NCBI GenBank assembly: GCA_963580245.1
Contig: CAUZJO010000002.1
Coordinates: 1-64,000 of the forward strand
DNA length: 64,000 nt
From: CAUZJO01 sp963580245
GTDB lineage: Bacteria > Sumerlaeota > Sumerlaeia > MVZB01
Direction of reading: 5' to 3'
Of this stretch, positions 63,301 through 64,000 are shown piece by piece (the first letter of the stretch is position 1; each line of letters begins with the position of its first letter). The notes beneath the pieces were generated by a model. The model was not told where the DNA came from. It was given only the letters and a program-made list of their open reading frames with translations, and ran no database searches. Position numbers and translations under genes: made by a program.

Positions 63301-63831
63301 GGCGGGAGTCCCCGCCGGGGCCTTCTCCACGGCGGGGGGGGCCGAACTGAGCGGCACGGGGATCGGCGTCGGCTCGCTCTTGATGAGCCGCTCAAGATTC
63401 GTGATTCCCTCCGCGTCGGACCGCACGTGGAAGTAAGGGGAACTGAGCCGCACGTGCCGGACCACGGGCAATCCTTCGCCCATCAGCGAAAAGGGAGATA
63501 TGTTCGCCAGGAGCGTCTGGGCTTCGAAGACCCTCTGACCGTCGGCGTCCATCAAGCGCGGTCGGTCCAGCCTCAACAGGCCCGAAAGACTCACCCCACC
63601 CCCCTCGGCGACCAATTCCCCGTTGAGCTTGCCGCTGGCCAGCGGGAGATAGATGTTCCGGACCGCATGCGAGGACTGCAGGTAGAGAACCGCGCCCAGG
63701 ACCACGATCAAGAGAACGCCGAGGAGCTTGAGCAAAAAAAAGACCCGCCGCCGCCGCCGAACCCTTCGGATCGGGGCGTCCGCGTTCTTTTTCGGTTCGT
63801 TCGAGACGGGCTTTTGAGATACATTGTCCAA
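60367..63831 (-). CDS. Large AsmA/TamB-like envelope protein
   Basis: 1154 residues. A basic cytoplasmic N-terminus (PIRRVRRRRR) is followed by one helix at about 30-50 (VFFLLKLLGVLLIVVLGAVL) and a periplasmic remainder made of repeating beta-strand modules. Examples are GKLNGELVAEGGGVSLSGLL, LKGNLTLTVADLGQQISVEG and DGFVRGELEVESARRQPRLA. The C-terminal block (ADGLALLDDCRLHGPLHGIR, then LDGTVGFDGRYRLKLIPAI) resembles the AsmA/DUF748 end. Proteins of this class are thought to form hydrophobic grooves that move phospholipid to the outer membrane, in line with the mlaD-like gene in this window. It is a single-gene unit. Confidence 0.8.
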   Translation of the reverse strand: MDNVSQKPVSNEPKKNADAPIRRVRRRRRVFFLLKLLGVLLIVVLGAVLYLQSSHAVRNIYLPLASGKLNGELVAEGGGVSLSGLLRLDRPRLMDADGQRVFEAQTLLANISPFSLMGEGLPVVRHVRLSSPYFHVRSDAEGITNLERLIKSEPTPIPVPLSSAPPAVEKAPAGTPATARSAPQPFPAMVVELIEIEDLKLDYADAGGMTLGLQNLYLKVEHLAPGETGSLSLSFGSTLARPAAGIDQKSYLSLKGSLTQGADGLELGWDVSLEASVEGRAPGLEGIHKVDLGGRGRGLVKLAHGFSQSFELHAQTSEGSAGYFKGEIVWDDDRGERRADLEVSQISREFLNPLLAAFGPYQLEQSAINAKFHVEGSGETIHFESTINARELSLRADPNQPPTPPLNLRFEQKGSAGMDFGQVRWDLMDLRVSGARQPLIDVSMDKPLALNLTGGEPGEPAGVGEGLDHEPTHLSLIVHETDLAELRPWLRLAGIDQDDLLPSGSLKGNLTLTVADLGQQISVEGELRGLDIISKQLWLTPLDIHHKFQASLGELHRLDLKGATLEVIAGGQSLAQVSFAGTVDLEKTTVEAVLKAEIPGVLAAASILDLAAREDLAGLSEGRLEFEQKLAFEPVAGRLTTAGEFELAGMGLKLESGGVLPLDVKGSNQVTYDLTEQRVAFAPLRLELGQPDKSEPGIVEIRGGWLMDPDAEGERQVRLTARDIDLAPWMRLGRPFHTENLPPIPLEVDETISTLDDGHLRLRGEIKLGIASLDESGTPTAQRTVEIKNELEMLGRTVERFLLKGLAQSEDGTRDAVKIWGEGSMVPVPDFRLNAEIEKLNVDPYLAWFQQLRKDAAAAGTTGPQKPRGQRPGHLTANFAAGEFKMGKAHLNDVRGRLKLNDGYLQLYVDDAKMADGFVRGELEVESARRQPRLAWTVAAEGVRVEELLNKKDAEGNDKFTGRARINSRGSSRGRGEELKINLQSEISFAVAEGRMHDVFLLDILADQTKIDSFRDLDFNDITGNVNLADGLALLDDCRLHGPLHGIRLDGTVGFDGRYRLKLIPAITSALNEKLIDKNPLIPDVVAVATDMFRFPIAISVKGDKEGYVVLPQLRIPVAHEEITESVRGILGGVVDKARKLSQPIWGDEKKDEE

Positions 63832-64000
63832 GAGAAACCAAGCCCTCGGGTAGGTCGGCTCAAGCGTCGCGGAATATATCCATCAGCCGATGGTATGGAT
63901 CCAAGATACCATCGACCGATTAAGGCTGTCCAAATGAATGGGTGAGTCAGGGGATCGGTGGGGAGGGCAATTGCGCAATACGAGTCGTCTCGGAGAGCGG
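63832..64000. other. Upstream region of the AsmA-like gene, to window end
   Basis: 169 bases. I see no gene, strong promoter or repeat here. Confidence 0.3.

Overview
The window reads as a chromosomal piece of a GC-rich, Gram-negative, aerobic, probably uncultured bacterium. The outer membrane is implied by CMP-Kdo synthesis (kdsB), Tol-Pal parts (pal, cpoB), an MlaD-type lipid carrier protein, an RND pump and a very large AsmA-like protein. Three stand-alone type IV/II pseudopilins with near-identical N-termini, CotH/lamin-tail and FG-GAP/kelch secreted proteins, RNase Y, and many intergenic stem-loop arrays resemble the gene content of Planctomycetota, Sumerlaeota, Hydrogenedentota and similar phyla. 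I cannot place it more exactly without a database. No rRNA, tRNA, CRISPR array, intact transposase or prophage was seen.

Layout. 1-2121: end of kdsB, then pyrG. 2231-5661: an intergenic hairpin repeat, a secreted CotH/lamin-tail protein and a small unknown protein. 5865-10242: pal, cpoB, a deleted PfpI relic, mlaD-like and a membrane glycosyltransferase. 10271-13718 (minus): a pseudopilin, a secreted beta-helix protein and a small NGRGE-repeat protein. 13812-14042: hairpin array. 14068-19247 (minus): marR, adaptor and RND pump with a clear promoter/operator. 19511-20959: B12-binding radical SAM enzyme. 21025-21528: a decayed DUF4258/DUF2283 pair. 21765-23661: two divergent paralogous pseudopilins. 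23715-27967: clpX, a frameshifted Rrf2 regulator and transketolase.

28185-43207 (minus) is the metabolic core. Read from right to left it is actABCDEF (alternative complex III), a small membrane protein, an SCO copper chaperone, ctaC-ctaD-ctaE-ctaF (a caa3 oxidase whose subunit I carries the YSHP signature of A2-type enzymes), a ctaB with a long membrane extension, and a DUF420 protein. Together they form a quinol-to-cytochrome c-to-oxygen chain in one transcription direction with very short gaps and several overlaps. The 3' part is studded with hairpin repeats and a 63-bp direct repeat.

43726-64000 holds asd, a low-GC FkbM methyltransferase, a TPR glycosyltransferase, a broken 12-repeat kelch gene, pdxA, a DUF1223 protein, a truncated FG-GAP protein, an aminotransferase, rny with a strong terminator, a lamin-tail/beta-propeller protein, a junction of two 5'-truncated genes (histidine kinase and AAA ATPase) and the AsmA-like gene.

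The most unusual theme is what lies between genes. One modular three-hairpin element occurs five times, with compensatory changes in its stem and a constant orientation toward the 3' ends of genes in its full-length copies, and there are several other hairpin arrays. A second theme is decay: at least six gene remnants show nonsense, frameshift, start-codon, internal-deletion or truncation damage.
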